A stretch of 5,273 nt of DNA, taken from assembly GCA_946482295.1 (NCBI GenBank), contig CAMLRB010000236.1, positions 1 through 5,273 of the forward strand. Reading direction: 5' to 3'. This document shows positions 4,990 to 5,273 of the stretch, one piece after another. This DNA is from an uncultured Bacteriovorax sp. (GTDB taxonomy: Bacteria; Bdellovibrionota; Bacteriovoracia; Bacteriovoracales; Bacteriovoracaceae). A program made the translations under genes and the position numbers. The notes beneath the pieces are model-generated. The model did no database searches and was not told the DNA's origin. It was given only the letters and a program-made list of their open reading frames with translations. How positions within the stretch are numbered: position 1 is the first letter of the stretch; each line of letters begins with the position of its first letter.

Positions 4990-5273
4990 TTATCGAATAC
5001 CCATATCTGAAAGCCATTGCTCTATAGAGCGAGGTTTGAAATCTAAAACATTCTGAGCACTTGTATTTCGGTTAATAACGTTTTCCTTCGACTTCTCGAT
5101 TGTATTGTAAATTTCTTCCACACCGGCTGCCGCGATCTCTCCAAACAATGGCACTAACAATTTTCCATATTCAGCAGGCTTCAAACTTTCAAATGTAATC
5201 TTTTTGCCAAAGTATTTTGAAAATGAATCAGCCAAATCTTTTCCTGTAATGCCTGGAAACTGGCCAACACCGA
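4990..5273 (-). CDS. NmrA-like NAD(P)-binding protein, C-terminal part only (5' end outside window)
   Basis: The frame is open from the right window edge to the stop at 4990, giving 93 complete residues; the Rossmann domain with the nucleotide-binding glycines lies beyond the edge. A TTG at 5235 (second codon of L-A-D-S-F) is internal and not a real start, because the coding pattern G-V-G-Q-F-P-G-I-T-G-K-D continues before it. The sequence has the shape of the substrate-binding lobe of NmrA-like atypical short-chain dehydrogenases: G-K-D-L-A-D-S-F-S-K-Y-F-G-K-K-I (the 'apply to the new ligase-like domain' helix and strand), L-K-P-A-E-Y, and a closing F-K-P-R-S-I-E-Q-W-L-S-D, as in NmrA proteins ending P-R-S-L-E-x-W-L. 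These proteins are NAD(P)-dependent oxidoreductases or redox-sensing regulators. The downstream neighbour is the periplasmic cupin. Confidence 0.72.
   Translation of the reverse strand, partial: GVGQFPGITGKDLADSFSKYFGKKITFESLKPAEYGKLLVPLFGEIAAAGVEEIYNTIEKSKENVINRNTSAQNVLDFKPRSIEQWLSDMGIR

Noticed and set aside
1..5273. CRISPR arrays, complete insertion sequences or intact tRNA/rRNA genes
   Set aside because: No regularly spaced repeats, no transposase with terminal repeats, and no foldable tRNA or rRNA segment were seen on either strand.

Overview
The window suggests a Gram-negative bacterium of low-to-moderate GC (roughly 40%, by eye). It carries an exported periplasmic cupin with a signal peptidase I site, a membrane-anchored small heat-shock protein, and AGGAG-type ribosome binding sites. 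My weak guess at lineage is Bdellovibrionota or relatives, because small HTH/'Recombinase'-domain proteins paired with a tiny exported peptide feel typical of those genomes. No marker gene in the window proves this.

Layout. (1) Positions 1-1076, minus strand: two tandem Hsp20/alpha-crystallin genes. A cytoplasmic small heat-shock protein (525-1076) is followed by a membrane-anchored Hsp20-like protein (1-497) that runs off the left edge. (2) Positions 1077-1358: a gene-free stretch with several short inverted repeats and a strong hairpin (1317-1347) that looks like an intrinsic terminator on the minus strand. (3) Positions 1359-2029, plus strand: a small cassette. It holds an HTH plus serine-recombinase 'Recombinase' domain without any catalytic resolvase domain, apparently broken near its N-terminus by one lost base. 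A 56-residue signal-peptide-bearing protein is translationally coupled to it by an ATGA overlap. (4) Positions 2021-2974, minus strand: an AraC-family regulator with an N-terminal DJ-1/PfpI domain. It is divergent from (5) positions 3055-4400, plus strand: a three-gene operon of two SnoaL/NTF2-fold proteins and an isochorismatase-family cysteine hydrolase. The operon is closed by a perfect 14-bp stem-loop at 4406-4439. (6) Positions 4479-5273, minus strand: a periplasmic cupin preceded by the C-terminal part of an NmrA-like NAD(P)-binding protein.

How the parts work together. The two Hsp20 genes form a proteostasis unit with one cytoplasmic and one envelope-tethered holdase. The AraC/DJ-1 regulator very probably controls the divergent SnoaL-SnoaL-hydrolase operon and itself. 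The shared promoter region holds a 10-bp direct repeat at exactly 21-bp spacing, one copy covering the regulator's start codon, together with a 17-bp palindrome. The substrate of that operon cannot be read from the sequence. The NmrA-like/cupin pair looks like a separate redox or small-molecule stress unit.

The least explained part is the cassette at about 1140-2030. It combines a DNA-binding recombinase remnant, a tiny exported protein, a structured upstream region and a possible tRNA/tmRNA 3'-end-like scar.
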